A stretch of 40,022 nt of DNA from an uncultured Clostridia bacterium (GCA_947630285.1 CANRHD010000018.1:1-40022); one strand, 5' to 3'; positions 24,233 to 35,001 are shown, counted from the first letter of the stretch. Notes: generated by a model not told the origin, from the letters alone. Translations and numbers: made by a program.

Positions 24233-25549
24233 TTAATCGAGGAATCCCTTGTAATGACGCATCATCATCTGGCTCTCAAGCTGTTTTACGGTTTCAAGCG
24301 CAACGCCTACCAAAATGATGATTGATGTACCGCCTATTACTATACTTACCTGGTGGTGGAACGCCGCCGTTATCTGTGAGAACAGTATCGGGAAAAGCGC
24401 TACAACCGAGAGGAGCAAAGCTCCTACAAGCGTAAGTCTGTTCAAAACCTTTGTAATATAGTCGGAAGTGGGTTTGCCGGGACGAATACCGGGAACCGCA
24501 CCGCTGTTTTTACGGATATTGTTAGCCATTTCAATGGGATTGTACTGAATTGCGGCATAGAAATATGCAAAGAAAATAATCAGTATAAAGTACATTATTG
24601 CATAAGCCCAATGCGTAGATTCAAAAATTCCGAAAAAGCCCGTCCAGAACTTGCTGTTTGATACATCGACAAACATATTGATGGTCGGGGGAATTGAAAG
24701 GATTGAAGAAGCGAAGATTATGGGGAGAACGCCGCACATATTTACCTTAATGGGCATATGAGTGTTCTGACCGCCGTACATCTTGCGTCCTACAACTCTT
24801 TTGGCGTATTGGACCGGTATCCTTCTTTCCGCATTGTCCATCCAAACGATAAAAGCAACCATAAGGATAAGCGAAACAGCGGCTATCGGAACAAGTGCAA
24901 AGTAAGCGCCTCGTCTTTCGAGATATGAATAGAGGCTGCTGATTGTTGTAGGCATACGGGATACGATACCTGCAAAAAGGATAATCGAAATACCGTTTCC
25001 TATACCCTTTTCGTTTACCTGCTCGCCGAGCCACATAATAAATGTCGAACCTGCCGTATAACATAGGATTATCGAAACAGCCTGGAAAACAGCGGCAAAG
25101 CCTGTGTATTTAGCGCCGCTTGCTGCCGTTGCAAGATAACCCTGGGCACGGATATAGAAATAATATGCGGTACTCTGCATAAGAGCAAGAACAACAGAGG
25201 TATAACGGGTAATCTTTGAGAGCTTTTTGCGTCCCTCTTCGCCCTCTTTTGAAAGCTTTTCAAGGTAGGGGATTGCGACTGCAAGAAGCTGAATGATAAT
25301 TGATGCGTTGATGTACGGTGTGATTGACATTGCAAACAGCGTACCGTAGTTAAAAGCATCGCCTGTCATCATGCTCAAATATGTCATAAAGTTGTTGGCG
25401 TTGGGGTCCGAAACTATGCCTTCGCTGATATTAACGAAAGGTACGGGGAGAGCGGCGCCTATTCTGAAGATAAGGATTATGAAAGCCGTATAAATCATCT
25501 TCTTGCGAAGATCCGCAACCTTCCAAGCATTTATAATAGTTTTAAACAC
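24233..25549 (-). CDS. secY: Preprotein translocase subunit SecY
   Basis: 438-aa central channel of the Sec translocon in the cytoplasmic membrane, with ten predicted helices, beginning MFKTIINAWKVADLRKKMIYT. The cytoplasmic loop RRIPVQYAKRVVGRKMYGGQ and IRPGKPTSDYI are family hallmarks for ribosome and SecA contact. The GTG start follows the rplO stop with no gap, so translation is probably coupled. Confidence 0.98.
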   Translation of the reverse strand: MFKTIINAWKVADLRKKMIYTAFIILIFRIGAALPVPFVNISEGIVSDPNANNFMTYLSMMTGDAFNYGTLFAMSITPYINASIIIQLLAVAIPYLEKLSKEGEEGRKKLSKITRYTSVVLALMQSTAYYFYIRAQGYLATAASGAKYTGFAAVFQAVSIILCYTAGSTFIMWLGEQVNEKGIGNGISIILFAGIVSRMPTTISSLYSYLERRGAYFALVPIAAVSLILMVAFIVWMDNAERRIPVQYAKRVVGRKMYGGQNTHMPIKVNMCGVLPIIFASSILSIPPTINMFVDVSNSKFWTGFFGIFESTHWAYAIMYFILIIFFAYFYAAIQYNPIEMANNIRKNSGAVPGIRPGKPTSDYITKVLNRLTLVGALLLSVVALFPILFSQITAAFHHQVSIVIGGTSIIILVGVALETVKQLESQMMMRHYKGFLD

Positions 25550-25993
25550 TTATATCACCTCAGCCTTTCCGCCGGCTGCCTCGATTTTCTGCTTTGCCGA
25601 GTCGGAAAAGCCGTTAACCTGAACAGTAAGCTTTTTGCTGATCTCACCATTTCCGAGTATTTTTACACCGTCAAGCGCCTTTTTAACAAGACCTGCCTGA
25701 ATAAGCGCTTCAACAGTAACAGTTGCGCCGTCATCGAAAGCCTTGTCAAGAGCCGAAACATTAACCGTTGCAATTTCCTTTGCAAAGATATTGTTGAAAC
25801 CGCGCTTGGGAAGTCTTCTCTGTAAAGGCATCTGGCCGCCTTCAAAACCGGGGCGCATGCCTCTGCCGGCACGAGCCTTTTGGCCCTTATGTCCCTTACC
25901 GGCGGTTTTGCCCTGACCCGAAGCAGGACCTCTGCCGATACGCTTTACGCTTTTTTTTGAGCCCTCTGCCGGTGAAAGTTCGTGCAATTTCAT
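25550..25993 (-). CDS. rplO: 50S ribosomal protein L15
   Basis: 147-aa protein with the Gly/Lys-rich N-terminus ([20 protein letters not shown]) and the [11 protein letters not shown] motif typical of L15. It abuts secY downstream and follows rpmD by 12 bp. Confidence 0.98.
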   Translation of the reverse strand: MKLHELSPAEGSKKSVKRIGRGPASGQGKTAGKGHKGQKARAGRGMRPGFEGGQMPLQRRLPKRGFNNIFAKEIATVNVSALDKAFDDGATVTVEALIQAGLVKKALDGVKILGNGEISKKLTVQVNGFSDSAKQKIEAAGGKAEVI

Positions 25994-26005
25994 ATTCGCA
26001 CCTCC

Positions 26006-26185
26006 TTAGCCTTCTTTAACATCAAGGAGATGTGAAATCTTCTTGATTTTTCCCTGTGTCTGAGGATTGTCGGGCTGAACCGATTTATCCCCGATTTTTC
26101 TAAGACCGAGTGCATGGGCTGTGGCAATCTGGTCTTTCTTTGAACCAATAAGACTCTTTTTAAGAGTAACTTCTAAATTAGCCAT
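26006..26185 (-). CDS. rpmD: 50S ribosomal protein L30
   Basis: 59-aa protein of the short bacterial form. ATG 26185 ([14 protein letters not shown]) is preceded by AAGGAG; a GTG three codons earlier lies within the RBS spacing and is rejected. [20 protein letters not shown] is the family core. Confidence 0.96.
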   Translation of the reverse strand: MANLEVTLKKSLIGSKKDQIATAHALGLRKIGDKSVQPDNPQTQGKIKKISHLLDVKEG

Positions 26186-26197
26186 TACACACACTCC

Positions 26198-26701
26198 TTA
26201 TTCTGCGATTTCCGCAACCGACTTGCCTCTGACAGCCGCAACCTCTTCGATGTTGCGAAGCTTTGAAAGGCCGTCGATAGTAGCTCTTACAACATTGTTC
26301 GGATTGTTTGAACGCAGAGCCTTTGAACGGATATCCTTAATTCCTACCATTTCAACAACCGCACGGACAGGGCCGCCGGCGATAACGCCGGTACCGGGAG
26401 CGGCCGGCTTCATTAAAACTACGCCTGCGCCGAATTTGCCTATAATCTCGTGAGGAATTGTTGTACCTTTAAGAGAAACCTTTATAAGGTTCTTCTTTGC
26501 GTCTTCAATACCCTTGCGGATAGCGTCGGGAACTTCGCTTGACTTACCCATACCGAAGCCGACTATTCCGTTTCCGTCGCCTACAACTACCAAAGCGGAG
26601 AACTTCATTATACGGCCGCCTTTAACAGTTTTGGAAACACGGTTGATGGAAACAACTCTTTCTTCAAGATTTAACTTTGAAGCGTCAATTAAATTTGCCA
26701 T
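26198..26701 (-). CDS. rpsE: 30S ribosomal protein S5
   Basis: 167-aa protein with the double-stranded RNA-binding S5 domain (about 10-75: [17 protein letters not shown]) and C-terminal domain ([15 protein letters not shown]). It acts in decoding fidelity; changes in its loop give spectinomycin resistance in other species. The loop (VSKTVKGG) looks wild-type. Confidence 0.98.
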   Translation of the reverse strand: MANLIDASKLNLEERVVSINRVSKTVKGGRIMKFSALVVVGDGNGIVGFGMGKSSEVPDAIRKGIEDAKKNLIKVSLKGTTIPHEIIGKFGAGVVLMKPAAPGTGVIAGGPVRAVVEMVGIKDIRSKALRSNNPNNVVRATIDGLSKLRNIEEVAAVRGKSVAEIAE

Positions 26702-26719
26702 TGTTTTTGTTCTCCTCTC

Positions 26720-27079
26720 TTAGAAGTTAAGTCCGCCCTCACGAGCGCCCTCGGCGAGCTCCTGTACTCTGCCGTGATATACATAACCGCCTCTGTCAAA
26801 AACAACATCTTTAATGTTCTTTTCAAGGGCTCTCTGAGCTAATTTTTTGCCAACTTCACGAGCTGCCGCTTTATTTCCGCCATACTGTGTGAAATCTTTC
26901 TCCGTTGATGATGCGCTGGCAAGCGTTGTGCCTGTTGTGTCGTCAATCAACTGAGCGTAGATATTCTGGAGTGAGCGGAAAACGTCAAGGCGAGGGCATT
27001 CAGGTGTGCCTTTAACCTTGGAGCGAACTCTTGTGTGGCGTTTAAGTCTGGCCTTATTGCTGTCAGGTTTATTAACCAT
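26720..27079 (-). CDS. rplR: 50S ribosomal protein L18
   Basis: 119-aa 5S rRNA-binding protein (central protuberance). The basic N-terminus and the end [20 protein letters not shown] are characteristic. 18 bp on each side separate it from rplF and rpsE. Confidence 0.97.
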   Translation of the reverse strand: MVNKPDSNKARLKRHTRVRSKVKGTPECPRLDVFRSLQNIYAQLIDDTTGTTLASASSTEKDFTQYGGNKAAAREVGKKLAQRALEKNIKDVVFDRGGYVYHGRVQELAEGAREGGLNF

Positions 27080-27097
27080 ATAAATACACTCCTTTTA

Positions 27098-27643
27098 TTA
27101 TTTTCCGCCTTTACCGGCTTTGCCTTCCTTGCGGCGGATATGCTCGTCAACATACTTGATGCCTTTGCCCTTATAGGGTTCGGGGGGACGCTTTTCACGA
27201 ACTTCCGCTGCAAACTGGCCGACCTTTTGCTTGTCAGGACCGGAAATAACGACTTTATTGGGTGACGGAACCTCAATAGTAATTCCGTCCGTTTCGGGAA
27301 CCGTAACCTGATGTGAGAAACCGATGTTCAAAACAAGATCTTTGCCCTGCTTTGCGGCACGGTAACCTACACCGTTGATTTCAAGCTCCTTGGAATAACC
27401 CTTTGTAACGCCCTCAACCATATTGGCTATAAGGGTACGGGTCAAACCGTGAAGTGATTTATTTAAGTTGCTGTCATCGGGACGAGTAACAGTGATCTCG
27501 GCACCGTTGAGCTCAACCTTCATATTGTTGTGTACTGTTCTGGTAAGAGTGCCCTTGGGGCCTTTTACGCTAACAGTACTTCCGTCGATTTTTACCTCGA
27601 CGCCTGCCGGAACAGCTATGGGCTGTCTGCCGATTCTTGACAT
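27098..27643 (-). CDS. rplF: 50S ribosomal protein L6
   Basis: 181-aa protein with two L6 repeats. ATG 27643 ([15 protein letters not shown]) with AAGGAGG upstream; the open frame continues 16 codons into the rpsH end but has no RBS. The C-terminal signature [11 protein letters not shown] is present. Confidence 0.98.
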   Translation of the reverse strand: MSRIGRQPIAVPAGVEVKIDGSTVSVKGPKGTLTRTVHNNMKVELNGAEITVTRPDDSNLNKSLHGLTRTLIANMVEGVTKGYSKELEINGVGYRAAKQGKDLVLNIGFSHQVTVPETDGITIEVPSPNKVVISGPDKQKVGQFAAEVREKRPPEPYKGKGIKYVDEHIRRKEGKAGKGGK

Positions 27644-27656
27644 ACTGTTAACCTCC

Positions 27657-28055
27657 TTACCAAACGAATGCAAGGACTTCGCCGCCGACATTTGCCTTGC
27701 GTGCGTCCTTGTCTGTCATAACGCCCTTCGATGTGGAAAGGATTGCAATACCGAGGCCCTTCATGACCTTAGGCATATTTTCGCAATCCGTGTAAATACG
27801 CAGGCCGGGCTTGGAAACTCTGCGTAAACCGGTGATTACCGACGATTTGTTGGGGCCGTATTTGAGTTCAATCTCAATCATACCCTGCTTGCCGTCGTCC
27901 TCAACCTTAAATCCTTTGATATAACCTTCATCAACAAGAATCTGAGCAATTGCTTTCTTCATGTTTGATGCAGGAACCTTTACGGTATCATGCTTTGCGG
28001 AATTTGCATTACGAATTCTTGTAAGCATATCGCCGATTGTATCGGATATTTGCAT
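27657..28055 (-). CDS. rpsH: 30S ribosomal protein S8
   Basis: 132-aa 16S-binding protein of the platform and, in many bacteria, the translational repressor of the spc part of this operon. It starts [17 protein letters not shown], and the C-terminal [16 protein letters not shown] is diagnostic. Confidence 0.98.
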   Translation of the reverse strand: MQISDTIGDMLTRIRNANSAKHDTVKVPASNMKKAIAQILVDEGYIKGFKVEDDGKQGMIEIELKYGPNKSSVITGLRRVSKPGLRIYTDCENMPKVMKGLGIAILSTSKGVMTDKDARKANVGGEVLAFVW

Positions 28056-28082
28056 ACTTTTGCCTCCTTTGCAATTGCTCTA

Positions 28083-28268
28083 TTACCAGCTTGCTTTCTT
28101 AACGCCGGGAATCTGTCCTGCGTGTGCCAACTTTCTGAAACAGATACGGCAAACGCCGTACTTGCGGAGATAAGCGTGCGGCCTGCCGCAGATTTTACAT
28201 CTGTTGTGCTGTCTTGTTGAATATTTAGCAGGTCTTGCCTGTTTAACCTTCATTGATGTTTTAGCCAC
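28083..28268 (-). CDS. rpsN: 30S ribosomal protein S14, zinc-binding (type Z)
   Basis: 61-aa short form with a zinc ribbon: Cys24, Cys27, Cys40 and Cys43 (CKIC, CRIC). GTG start at 28268 with AAGGAGGGA upstream. The short, Cys-rich type is usual in Gram-positives within the main operon. Confidence 0.97.
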   Translation of the reverse strand: MAKTSMKVKQARPAKYSTRQHNRCKICGRPHAYLRKYGVCRICFRKLAHAGQIPGVKKASW

Positions 28269-28281
28269 TTGTTATCCCTCC

Positions 28282-28824
28282 TTATCTCTCAAACGGAGCG
28301 CCCATAAGCGTCAAAAGCTCACGAGCTTCTTCATCTGTTTCGGCAGTGGTTACGAAGCAAATGTCCATGCCGCGTACTGCGTCAATCTTATCATATTCGA
28401 TTTCGGGGAAAATCAACTGCTCTTTAACGCCCATTGAGTAATTGCCTCTGCCGTCAAAGGAGTTGGGGTTAATTCCTCTGAAGTCACGAACTCTCGGAAG
28501 AGCAAGATTGAAAAATCTGTCCAAAAATTCGTACATTCTGTCGCCGCGGAGCGTTACCTTAACGCCGATAGTCATACCTTCACGGATTTTAAAGTTGGCA
28601 ACCGATTTCTTTGCCTTACATTCAACAGGCTTCTGGCCCGTGATGATTGAAAGGTCGTTCATAATTGCGTTTACAACCTTGGAATTGTCCTTTGCCTCTC
28701 CGCATCCTACATTAATGATTATCTTGTCAAGCTTCGGGATCTGCATAACGCTCTTGTAGCCGAACTTTTTTTGAAGCGCCGGAGCGACTTCACTTTTATA
28801 CATTTCTTTAAGTCTTGCTGCCAT
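28282..28824 (-). CDS. rplE: 50S ribosomal protein L5
   Basis: 180-aa 5S rRNA-binding protein contacting S13 across the subunit interface. It starts [21 protein letters not shown]; the core includes [20 protein letters not shown]. Confidence 0.98.
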   Translation of the reverse strand: MAARLKEMYKSEVAPALQKKFGYKSVMQIPKLDKIIINVGCGEAKDNSKVVNAIMNDLSIITGQKPVECKAKKSVANFKIREGMTIGVKVTLRGDRMYEFLDRFFNLALPRVRDFRGINPNSFDGRGNYSMGVKEQLIFPEIEYDKIDAVRGMDICFVTTAETDEEARELLTLMGAPFER

Positions 28825-28840
28825 GTGTTATGTCCCTCCC

Positions 28841-29161
28841 TTATTCAAACTGTGCGCCGCACTTTTTGCAAACGCGTTTTTTATCCTTGCCTTTGCCCTC
28901 ATGGCCTACTCTTGTAGCCTTGCCGCACTTGGGACAAACTAACTGAACCTTGTCGGCATAGAGAGCGCTCTCTGCTTTGATAAGTCCGCCGGGCTCACCC
29001 ATCTGCTTGGGTTTAACATGCTTTGTAACCATGTTTACGCCTTCAACGATTACCTTGCCTTCTTTGGGGCTTACCTGCATAACCTTGCCCTGTTTACCAC
29101 GGTTCTTACCGTTAATGACAACTACGGTATCACCTGTTTTAACATGAACCTTATTATTCAC
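28841..29161 (-). CDS. rplX: 50S ribosomal protein L24 with C-terminal zinc-ribbon-like Cys pairs
   Basis: 106-aa assembly initiator of the large subunit. The start is GTG 29161 ([11 protein letters not shown]), 8 nt after AAGGAGG; an upstream ATG in the rplN end is out of place. The KOW motif is [19 protein letters not shown]. The C-terminus has CPKC (Cys76, Cys79) and CKKC (Cys98, Cys101), a likely zinc ribbon seen in some Clostridia but absent from most L24. Confidence 0.96.
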   Translation of the reverse strand: MNNKVHVKTGDTVVVINGKNRGKQGKVMQVSPKEGKVIVEGVNMVTKHVKPKQMGEPGGLIKAESALYADKVQLVCPKCGKATRVGHEGKGKDKKRVCKKCGAQFE

Positions 29162-29174
29162 TACAGGCACCTCC

Positions 29175-29543
29175 TTAAAGTACTTCGGGAGCAAGCGAAA
29201 GAATCTTCATATAATCCTTATCACGAAGCTCTCTTGCAACCGGTCCAAAGATACGGGTACCTCTGGGGGTCTTATCATCTTTTATAATAACTGCTGCGTT
29301 TTCATCGAAACGGATATAAGTACCGTCGTCCCTGCGAACGCCCTTGCAGCTTCTTACAACGACTGCTTTAACTACATCGCCTTTTTTGACAACGCCGCCG
29401 GGCGCTGCTTTTTTGACAGACGCAACTATAACATCGCCGATATTAGCATACCTTCTGCCCGAACCACCGAGTACACGAATGCACATAATTTCTTTCGCAC
29501 CGGTGTTATCGGCAACTTTGAGGTAAGTCTGTTGTTGTACCAC
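29175..29543 (-). CDS. rplN: 50S ribosomal protein L14
   Basis: 122-aa protein of the subunit interface, near the binding region of translational factors and RsfS. It starts at GTG 29543 ([19 protein letters not shown]); the internal [17 protein letters not shown] is characteristic. Confidence 0.98.
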   Translation of the reverse strand: MVQQQTYLKVADNTGAKEIMCIRVLGGSGRRYANIGDVIVASVKKAAPGGVVKKGDVVKAVVVRSCKGVRRDDGTYIRFDENAAVIIKDDKTPRGTRIFGPVARELRDKDYMKILSLAPEVL

Positions 29544-29564
29544 AGTAATTTCCTCCTTAGAAAA

Positions 29565-29822
29565 TTATTTCGCTTTCTCGATGATTTCTACAACACGCCA
29601 TCTCTTATCTCTTGAAAGAGGACGGGTTTCCATAACAAGAACCTTGTCGCCCATACCGCACTCGTTGTTCTCGTCATGTGCCTTGATTTTAACTGTACGG
29701 TTGACTATCTTTTTGTAAAGCGGATGCTGAACTCTGTCTTTGATTGAAACAACGACGGTTTTGTTCATCTTATCGCTTGTTACGATGCCAACCTGAGTTT
29801 TTCTGAGATTTCTTTCACTCAT
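29565..29822 (-). CDS. rpsQ: 30S ribosomal protein S17
   Basis: 85-aa OB-fold primary 16S-binding protein; [20 protein letters not shown] at the start and [16 protein letters not shown] near the end are family signatures. Confidence 0.98.
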   Translation of the reverse strand: MSERNLRKTQVGIVTSDKMNKTVVVSIKDRVQHPLYKKIVNRTVKIKAHDENNECGMGDKVLVMETRPLSRDKRWRVVEIIEKAK

Positions 29823-29842
29823 TGCTATTGTCCTCCTCTTCC

Positions 29843-30046
29843 TCAGTCTTCAGTGCCGTGAAGCTCAATATCGCGAATAACTGTTTTAACTCTTGCGATA
29901 TCCTTTTTCACAGCGCTTATGCGCATTGGGTTATCGAGCTGGTTGATGGCCTGCTGGAAGCGTAATTTAAAAAGCTCGTCTTTCAACTCCAGGAGTTTAG
30001 CATCCAACTCTGAAGCAGAGAGTTTTCTTATTTCATTTGCTTTCAT
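29843..30046 (-). CDS. rpmC: 50S ribosomal protein L29
   Basis: 67-aa helical hairpin at the exit tunnel near the SRP and trigger factor docking site. [18 protein letters not shown] and the core FKLRFQQA are typical. Its ATG overlaps the rplP stop (ATGA, 30043-30046). Confidence 0.97.
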   Translation of the reverse strand: MKANEIRKLSASELDAKLLELKDELFKLRFQQAINQLDNPMRISAVKKDIARVKTVIRDIELHGTED

Positions 30047-30471
30047 TTCTGCTCACCATCCTGTTCTTCCTTACTTACAAACTTGCACTTAACCGGAAGC
30101 TTGTTCGCCGCAAGACGCATAGCCTCACGGGCTGTCTCCTCCGGAACGCCGGCGATTTCAAACATAACTCTGCCGGGCTTTACAACAGCTACCCAATATT
30201 CGGGAGAACCTTTACCTGAACCCATTCGGGTTTCAGCCGGCTTTTCTGTAATCGGCTTATCCGGGAAAATCTTTATCCAGACCTGACCGCCACGCTTGAT
30301 ATATCTTGTCATGGCAATACGGGCCGCCTCTATCTGATTGGCTGTAATCCACGCAGGCTCTGTGCTGACAAGGCCGTAGTCGCCGTAAGTGACCTTATTG
30401 CCCCTTGAAGCGGTACCTGTCAAGCGGCCTCTCTGAACTCTGCGGTATTTAACTCTCTTAGGTAAAAGCAT
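30043..30471 (-). CDS. rplP: 50S ribosomal protein L16
   Basis: 142-aa protein near the A-site finger and 5S rRNA. ATG 30471 ([19 protein letters not shown]) with AAGGAGG upstream; the open frame extends further within rpsC without an RBS. It shares one base with the rpsC stop (TAATG) and four with rpmC. Confidence 0.97.
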   Translation of the reverse strand: MLLPKRVKYRRVQRGRLTGTASRGNKVTYGDYGLVSTEPAWITANQIEAARIAMTRYIKRGGQVWIKIFPDKPITEKPAETRMGSGKGSPEYWVAVVKPGRVMFEIAGVPEETAREAMRLAANKLPVKCKFVSKEEQDGEQK

Positions 30472-31142
30472 TATTTTGCGCCTCCTTCTCTGCGAGGCTT
30501 GCGGTTTTCGTGAAGAACTTCGCCCTTGTAAAGCCAAACCTTAACGCCTATGCGTCCGTAGGTTGTCTTGGCCTCCGCAAAGCCGTAGTCGATGTCGGCA
30601 CGGATTGTCTGAAGCGGAATTGTACCCTCATGATAGCTTTCCGAACGGGCAATTTCAGCGCCGCCTACACGACCGCTAACCTGTGTTTTGATACCCTTAG
30701 CGCCGAGCTTCATAGCTCTGCCGATTGCCTGTTTAAGAGCGCGTCTGAAAGAAATTCTTCTCTCAAGCTGTGACGCAATGCTTTCTGCTACAAGCTGAGC
30801 ATTCAAATCAGGCTGTTTTATCTCAATAATATTAACGAAAACCTCTTTGTTTGAGCCAAGCATTTTTTGGCAGGTTGCCTTGAGCTTTTCGATTTCTGCG
30901 CCGCCCTTGCCGATAACCATACCGGGCTTGGCACAATGAATATTTATGCGAACTCTTTTGGCGTCTCTTTCAATCTCTACCTTAGGAACGCCTGCCGGGG
31001 CAAGCGTCTTGAGGAGATAGTTTCTCAGCTGTGCGTCCGATACAAGAGTATTGCCAAAATCTTTCTTTTCGCAGTACCAACGCGATTCCCAATCCTTAAT
31101 TATTCCGATACGAAGACCGGTAGGATTAATTTTCTGACCCAT
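30471..31142 (-). CDS. rpsC: 30S ribosomal protein S3
   Basis: 223-aa mRNA-entry protein. It starts [14 protein letters not shown]; the KH domain has the GxxG loop in [15 protein letters not shown] (near residue 75) and the C-terminal domain contains [15 protein letters not shown]. Confidence 0.98.
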   Translation of the reverse strand: MGQKINPTGLRIGIIKDWESRWYCEKKDFGNTLVSDAQLRNYLLKTLAPAGVPKVEIERDAKRVRINIHCAKPGMVIGKGGAEIEKLKATCQKMLGSNKEVFVNIIEIKQPDLNAQLVAESIASQLERRISFRRALKQAIGRAMKLGAKGIKTQVSGRVGGAEIARSESYHEGTIPLQTIRADIDYGFAEAKTTYGRIGVKVWLYKGEVLHENRKPRREGGAK

Positions 31143-31161
31143 TGTATTACCTCCTCCTCAC

Positions 31162-31494
31162 TTATTCTGCTTCTTTAAGCACAAGAGAGATGTGCGAAGT
31201 CTTTTTATTTATTCTGAATGCTCGGCCCTGAGCTCTCGGTCTTATTCTCTTGAGCGTGGGGCCCTGGTCTACACGGCACTCCGAAATATAAAGTCTTGAA
31301 GTGTCCATGTCCTTGTTCTCTGCATTTGCCATTGCTGATTTCAAAAGCTTTTCAAGCGGTTCACACGCAGCCTTGGGTGTGTACTTGAGAATTGCTAATG
31401 CTTCATCGCAGGGCTTATTTCTTATTAAATCAAGTACGATTTTTACCTTACGGGGCGCAATGCGTACATGTGTTGCTTTTGCCGTTGCTTCCAT
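31162..31494 (-). CDS. rplV: 50S ribosomal protein L22
   Basis: 110-aa protein whose beta-hairpin lines the exit tunnel. [18 protein letters not shown] and the loop [20 protein letters not shown] are intact, with no sign of a macrolide-resistance deletion. Confidence 0.98.
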   Translation of the reverse strand: MEATAKATHVRIAPRKVKIVLDLIRNKPCDEALAILKYTPKAACEPLEKLLKSAMANAENKDMDTSRLYISECRVDQGPTLKRIRPRAQGRAFRINKKTSHISLVLKEAE

Positions 31495-31518
31495 TAGTTA
31501 ATACACTCCTTTCGCTGA

Positions 31519-31800
31519 TTATTTACCGTTGTTTGATGTTTTTGAACCGGCATGGCCCCTAAAGGTTCTTGTCGGTGCAAACTCGCCGAGCTTGTGGCCA
31601 ACCATATCTTCGGTAACATATACCGGAACATGCTTTCTGCCGTCGTGGACAGCAAATGTATGTCCGACAAAGTCCGGGAATATAGTAGAGCTGCGGCTCC
31701 ATGTTTTAAGAACTATCTTTTCGCCGTTCTTATTCATTTCCCTTACCCTTGCAAGAAGCTTCGGTGCAACGAAAGGGCCTTTTTTAGTACTTCTGCTCAT
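31519..31800 (-). CDS. rpsS: 30S ribosomal protein S19
   Basis: 93-aa head protein that pairs with S13. [11 protein letters not shown], then [20 protein letters not shown], are hallmarks. Confidence 0.98.
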   Translation of the reverse strand: MSRSTKKGPFVAPKLLARVREMNKNGEKIVLKTWSRSSTIFPDFVGHTFAVHDGRKHVPVYVTEDMVGHKLGEFAPTRTFRGHAGSKTSNNGK

Positions 31801-31818
31801 AATCTACACTCCCTTCTA

Positions 31819-32649
31819 TTATTTACCGTTACGGCGTTTAACAATCATCTTGTTAGAAGCCTTTTTCTTATTTCTTGTCTTATAGCCAAGAGCAGGTTTG
31901 CCCCAAGGTGTGCAGGGACCGGGACGGCCGATGGGCGACTTTCCTTCGCCGCCGCCATGCGGGTGGTCGTTCGGGTTCATTACGGAACCTCTTACCGTCG
32001 GTCTGATGCCGAGGTGCCTTGTGCGGCCTGCCTTACCGAGTTTAACATTTTCGTGGTCGGTGTTTCCTACCTGGCCTATTGTAGCCATACAGTCGGCGGA
32101 AACATTGCGAAGCTCTCCCGAGGGGAGACGGAGAAGCGCAAGTCCGTTTTCCTTAGCCATAAGCTGAGCGGAATTGCCTGCCGCCCTTGCAAGCTGGCCG
32201 CCTCTTCCGGGATAGAGCTCAACATTGTGGATAACCGTACCTGTGGGTATATCCTTGAGCTGTAATGCGTTGCCGACCTTGATATCTGCGCCTGAACCCG
32301 ATTCAATCTTATCGCCTACCGAAAGACCTACGGGAGCGATGATATATCTCTTTTCGCCGTCCTCATACTCAACAAGAGCTATATGCGACGAACGGTTCGG
32401 GTCATATTCAAGTGTGAGTACGGTAGCCGTTCCTACCTTATCTCTCTTGAAATCAATAATTCTGTATTTTCTGCGGTTTCCGCCTCCGCGGTGGCGGACT
32501 GTAATTCTTCCGTAGCTGTTACGGCCTGCGTTCTTGCCCAGCGGTGCAAGAAGACTTCTTTCGGGAGCGACCTTTGAAAGCTCGGAATAATCCGTAACCG
32601 ACATATTTCTTCTTGAGTTGATAGTCGGTTTATAGACCTTAATAGACAT
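31819..32649 (-). CDS. rplB: 50S ribosomal protein L2
   Basis: 276-aa protein essential for peptidyl transfer and subunit joining. The conserved C-terminal stretch [20 protein letters not shown] contains the key histidine of the family. It is preceded by a 64-bp gap to rplW. Confidence 0.98.
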   Translation of the reverse strand: MSIKVYKPTINSRRNMSVTDYSELSKVAPERSLLAPLGKNAGRNSYGRITVRHRGGGNRRKYRIIDFKRDKVGTATVLTLEYDPNRSSHIALVEYEDGEKRYIIAPVGLSVGDKIESGSGADIKVGNALQLKDIPTGTVIHNVELYPGRGGQLARAAGNSAQLMAKENGLALLRLPSGELRNVSADCMATIGQVGNTDHENVKLGKAGRTRHLGIRPTVRGSVMNPNDHPHGGGEGKSPIGRPGPCTPWGKPALGYKTRNKKKASNKMIVKRRNGK

Positions 32650-32713
32650 TTATTTCACTCTCCTTAATGCGGCTTAGCGGAGCTGTCCTCACTCCATACA
32701 TTACCGTTTGGGA

Positions 32714-33007
32714 TTACATCATTCCGTCAAAGAATTCAATAGTCTTTGATTCCTCTGTAAGTGTAACTACAGCCTTTTTCCAAGCTTTTGTATAGCCCTC
32801 AAAGCGGCCGTATCTTCTTAAATGGCCCTTGCAGTTGATTGTGTTTACCTTTTCGACCTTAACGCCGAAAAGCTTTTCAACCGCTGTCTTAATTTCCGGT
32901 TTTGTAGCATCCTTGGCAACTTCAAAGGTATATTTCTTATCCGCCGTGCCCAGCATGCTCTCCTCTGTGATGATCGGACGGAGGATAATATCCTGTGCAA
33001 ACTTCAT
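32714..33007 (-). CDS. rplW: 50S ribosomal protein L23
   Basis: 97-aa exit-tunnel protein, the docking site for trigger factor and [17 protein letters not shown] and the loop [16 protein letters not shown] match the family. Its ATG overlaps the rplD stop by one base (TAATG). Confidence 0.97.
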   Translation of the reverse strand: MKFAQDIILRPIITEESMLGTADKKYTFEVAKDATKPEIKTAVEKLFGVKVEKVNTINCKGHLRRYGRFEGYTKAWKKAVVTLTEESKTIEFFDGMM

Positions 33008-33630
33008 TACGCATAAACCTCCTCAATCTTAGAAACCGCATCCTTAGCAACCACCATTGTATTGCAGTTGAGAATGTCGTAAACATTAAGCGTGTTGACT
33101 AAAGCTACCTTTACGCCGTCAATATTGCGTGCGCTCTTGTAGATAACATCGTCTTTCTCGGGGAGAACGATAAGAGTTTTCCTGTCCGCCTTAACAGCCG
33201 AAAGAACCTCTGCCATTTCCTTTGTTTTGATTGCGTCCATATTGAGGGACTCAACAACGATCATCTCGTTTTCCGCAACCTTTGAAGAAAGTGCAGACTT
33301 CATGGCAAGTCTTCTTACCTTCTTATTTACATCAATACCGTATTCACGGGGCTTGGGGCCGTGAGCGATACCGCCGTGTGTCCACTGCGGAGCTCTTGTG
33401 GAACCCTGTCTTGCACGGCCTGTTCCCTTCTGTCTCCAGGGCTTTTTGCCGCCGCCGGAAACCTCGGAACGAGTAAGTGTTGACTGAGTGCCCTGACGCT
33501 GTGCCGCAAGGTAGCTTACTACCATAAGGTGCATAGCCGACATATTAGGGGTAATTGCGAAGATACCGTCGTTAAGCTCAATATCCGAAACTTTTTTGCC
33601 TTGTTTATCCAATACTGCTATTTTAGCCAT
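33007..33630 (-). CDS. rplD: 50S ribosomal protein L4
   Basis: 207-aa tunnel protein and, in several bacteria, the autoregulator of the S10 operon. The extended loop [19 protein letters not shown] near residue 60 is intact. This matters for the leader hairpin near 34745. Confidence 0.98.
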   Translation of the reverse strand: MAKIAVLDKQGKKVSDIELNDGIFAITPNMSAMHLMVVSYLAAQRQGTQSTLTRSEVSGGGKKPWRQKGTGRARQGSTRAPQWTHGGIAHGPKPREYGIDVNKKVRRLAMKSALSSKVAENEMIVVESLNMDAIKTKEMAEVLSAVKADRKTLIVLPEKDDVIYKSARNIDGVKVALVNTLNVYDILNCNTMVVAKDAVSKIEEVYA

Positions 33631-33647
33631 TCCTCAACACTCCTCTC

Positions 33648-34286
33648 TTACTTATTTTTCTTAACTGTGTCTGCAAGGACAACAATTCCGCCCTTGGGGC
33701 CCGGAACAGCGCCTTTAATTGCGATTAAATTGTTTTCGGCGTCAACCTTTACAACATCAAGGTTCTGGATAGTAACCCTTTCGCTGCCGAGGTGGCCTGC
33801 GAGCTTTTTGCCCTTAAATACTCTTGACGGGTCGGAGCAGGCGCCCAATGAACCTGCGTGCCTTGCAACAGGGCCTGTACCGTGGGATTCCTTAAGCCTG
33901 CTGAAGTTCCATCTCTTGATGGCTCCGGCAGTTCCCTTACCCTTGCTTGTGCCGACAACATCTACCTTGTCGCCTGCGGCAAAAACATCTGCCTTAATGG
34001 TGTCGCCTACTTTGTACTCGCTCAAATCCTCAAGTCTGAATTCCTTTAAAACCTTTTTCGGCGCAACATTTGCTTTCTTGAAGTGACCTGCGTCGGGTTT
34101 GTTGACTCTCTGGATTTTAACATCGCCGTAGCCTACCTGGATAGCCTCATAACCGTCTGTTTCAACGGTTTTCTTCTGCACTACGGTGCAGGGGCCTGCT
34201 TCAACAACGGTTACCGGAATTACTTTTCCGTTTTCGTCGAAGAGCTGGGTCATACCGATCTTTTTGCCAATAAGACCTTTTTTCAT
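33648..34286 (-). CDS. rplC: 50S ribosomal protein L3
   Basis: 212-aa protein next to the peptidyl transferase centre. [16 protein letters not shown] at the start and [20 protein letters not shown] in the finger region are characteristic. Confidence 0.98.
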   Translation of the reverse strand: MKKGLIGKKIGMTQLFDENGKVIPVTVVEAGPCTVVQKKTVETDGYEAIQVGYGDVKIQRVNKPDAGHFKKANVAPKKVLKEFRLEDLSEYKVGDTIKADVFAAGDKVDVVGTSKGKGTAGAIKRWNFSRLKESHGTGPVARHAGSLGACSDPSRVFKGKKLAGHLGSERVTIQNLDVVKVDAENNLIAIKGAVPGPKGGIVVLADTVKKNK

Positions 34287-34350
34287 TTCTATATCCTCCT
34301 TTGGTTATTGGTTGGCATAAGCCAACTTGACCTGTAAGCGAAAAAGCAAA

Positions 34351-34665
34351 TTATTTAATTTCAACTTCAACGCCTGCGGGAAGCTCAAGACCTGTAAGAG
34401 CCTCAACTGTTTTGTTTGAGGGCCTTAAAATGTCGATAAGCCTTTTGTGTGTTCTCTGCTCAAACTGTTCACGGCTGTACTTATACTTGTGAACCGCACG
34501 AAGGATAGTAACTATCTCCTTCTCGGTGGGAAGCGGAACGGGACCCGAAACCTGGGCGCCTGTGCGCTTAGCCGTCTCTACGATTTTCTCTGCCGCCTTG
34601 TCAACAAGGTCATGATCGTAGCCTTTGAGTCTGATTCTGATTTTTTTGCCTTTTGCTGCTGCCAT
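34351..34665 (-). CDS. rpsJ: 30S ribosomal protein S10
   Basis: 104-aa head protein, also the antitermination factor NusE. ATG 34665 ([20 protein letters not shown]) with AAGGAGG upstream; the frame is open further upstream in the leader but has no RBS. First gene of the superoperon, about 300 nt from its promoter. No tuf or fus gene follows or precedes it here. Confidence 0.97.
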   Translation of the reverse strand: MAAAKGKKIRIRLKGYDHDLVDKAAEKIVETAKRTGAQVSGPVPLPTEKEIVTILRAVHKYKYSREQFEQRTHKRLIDILRPSNKTVEALTGLELPAGVEVEIK

Positions 34666-34735
34666 TTTTGTTTGCCTCCTTAATTTCAGGGCAATGCTTT
34701 TGTGCCAACCGTGCCGGGCGTTTCTACACCCCGCA

Positions 34736-34769
34736 TTATAAAAATCCGAAAAGATACGGCTTTTTCGGA
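34736..34769 (-). terminator. Terminator-like hairpin in the S10 leader (candidate attenuator)
   Basis: On the minus strand TCCGAAAAAG (34769-34760) pairs with CTTTTCGGA (34753-34745) with one bulge, loop CCGTAT, followed directly by TTTTTATAA. It has full intrinsic terminator form but lies inside the leader, about 70 nt before rpsJ, so it would control entry into the whole superoperon. Confidence 0.72.
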
Positions 34770-34972
34770 CGCACAAACAGCACATGACGCTCCGCCTCTT
34801 CGGCGCAGTTGGGGTACGCCAAACCCTTGGAACGCCTGAATTTCGCCCGGTTTACAATCGGACATACTCCGCAATAATTCCCTATGTCAAAGCATAGCCA
34901 CCTATCGCATCGACGCACATCTTGATATTGCGGAAAGGGCGCAGTTCCCCTACTCCCACAATATGCTTGAAT

Positions 34973-35001
34973 ATTCTACCATACAATTTTGGCAAATGCA
35001 A
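34973..35001 (-). promoter_or_regulatory. Promoter of the S10-spc-alpha superoperon
   Basis: On the minus strand TTGCAT (35001-34996), a 17-bp spacer and TAGAAT (34978-34973), with TGG before the -10 (extended -10). The leader is about 300 nt. A second, weaker TTGACA is at 34890-34885. Confidence 0.78.

Noticed and set aside
34736-34918. 60-codon open frame in the S10 leader ending at the hairpin
   Set aside because: It starts at GTG without a Shine-Dalgarno and resembles no known protein. A leader peptide remains possible but unsupported.
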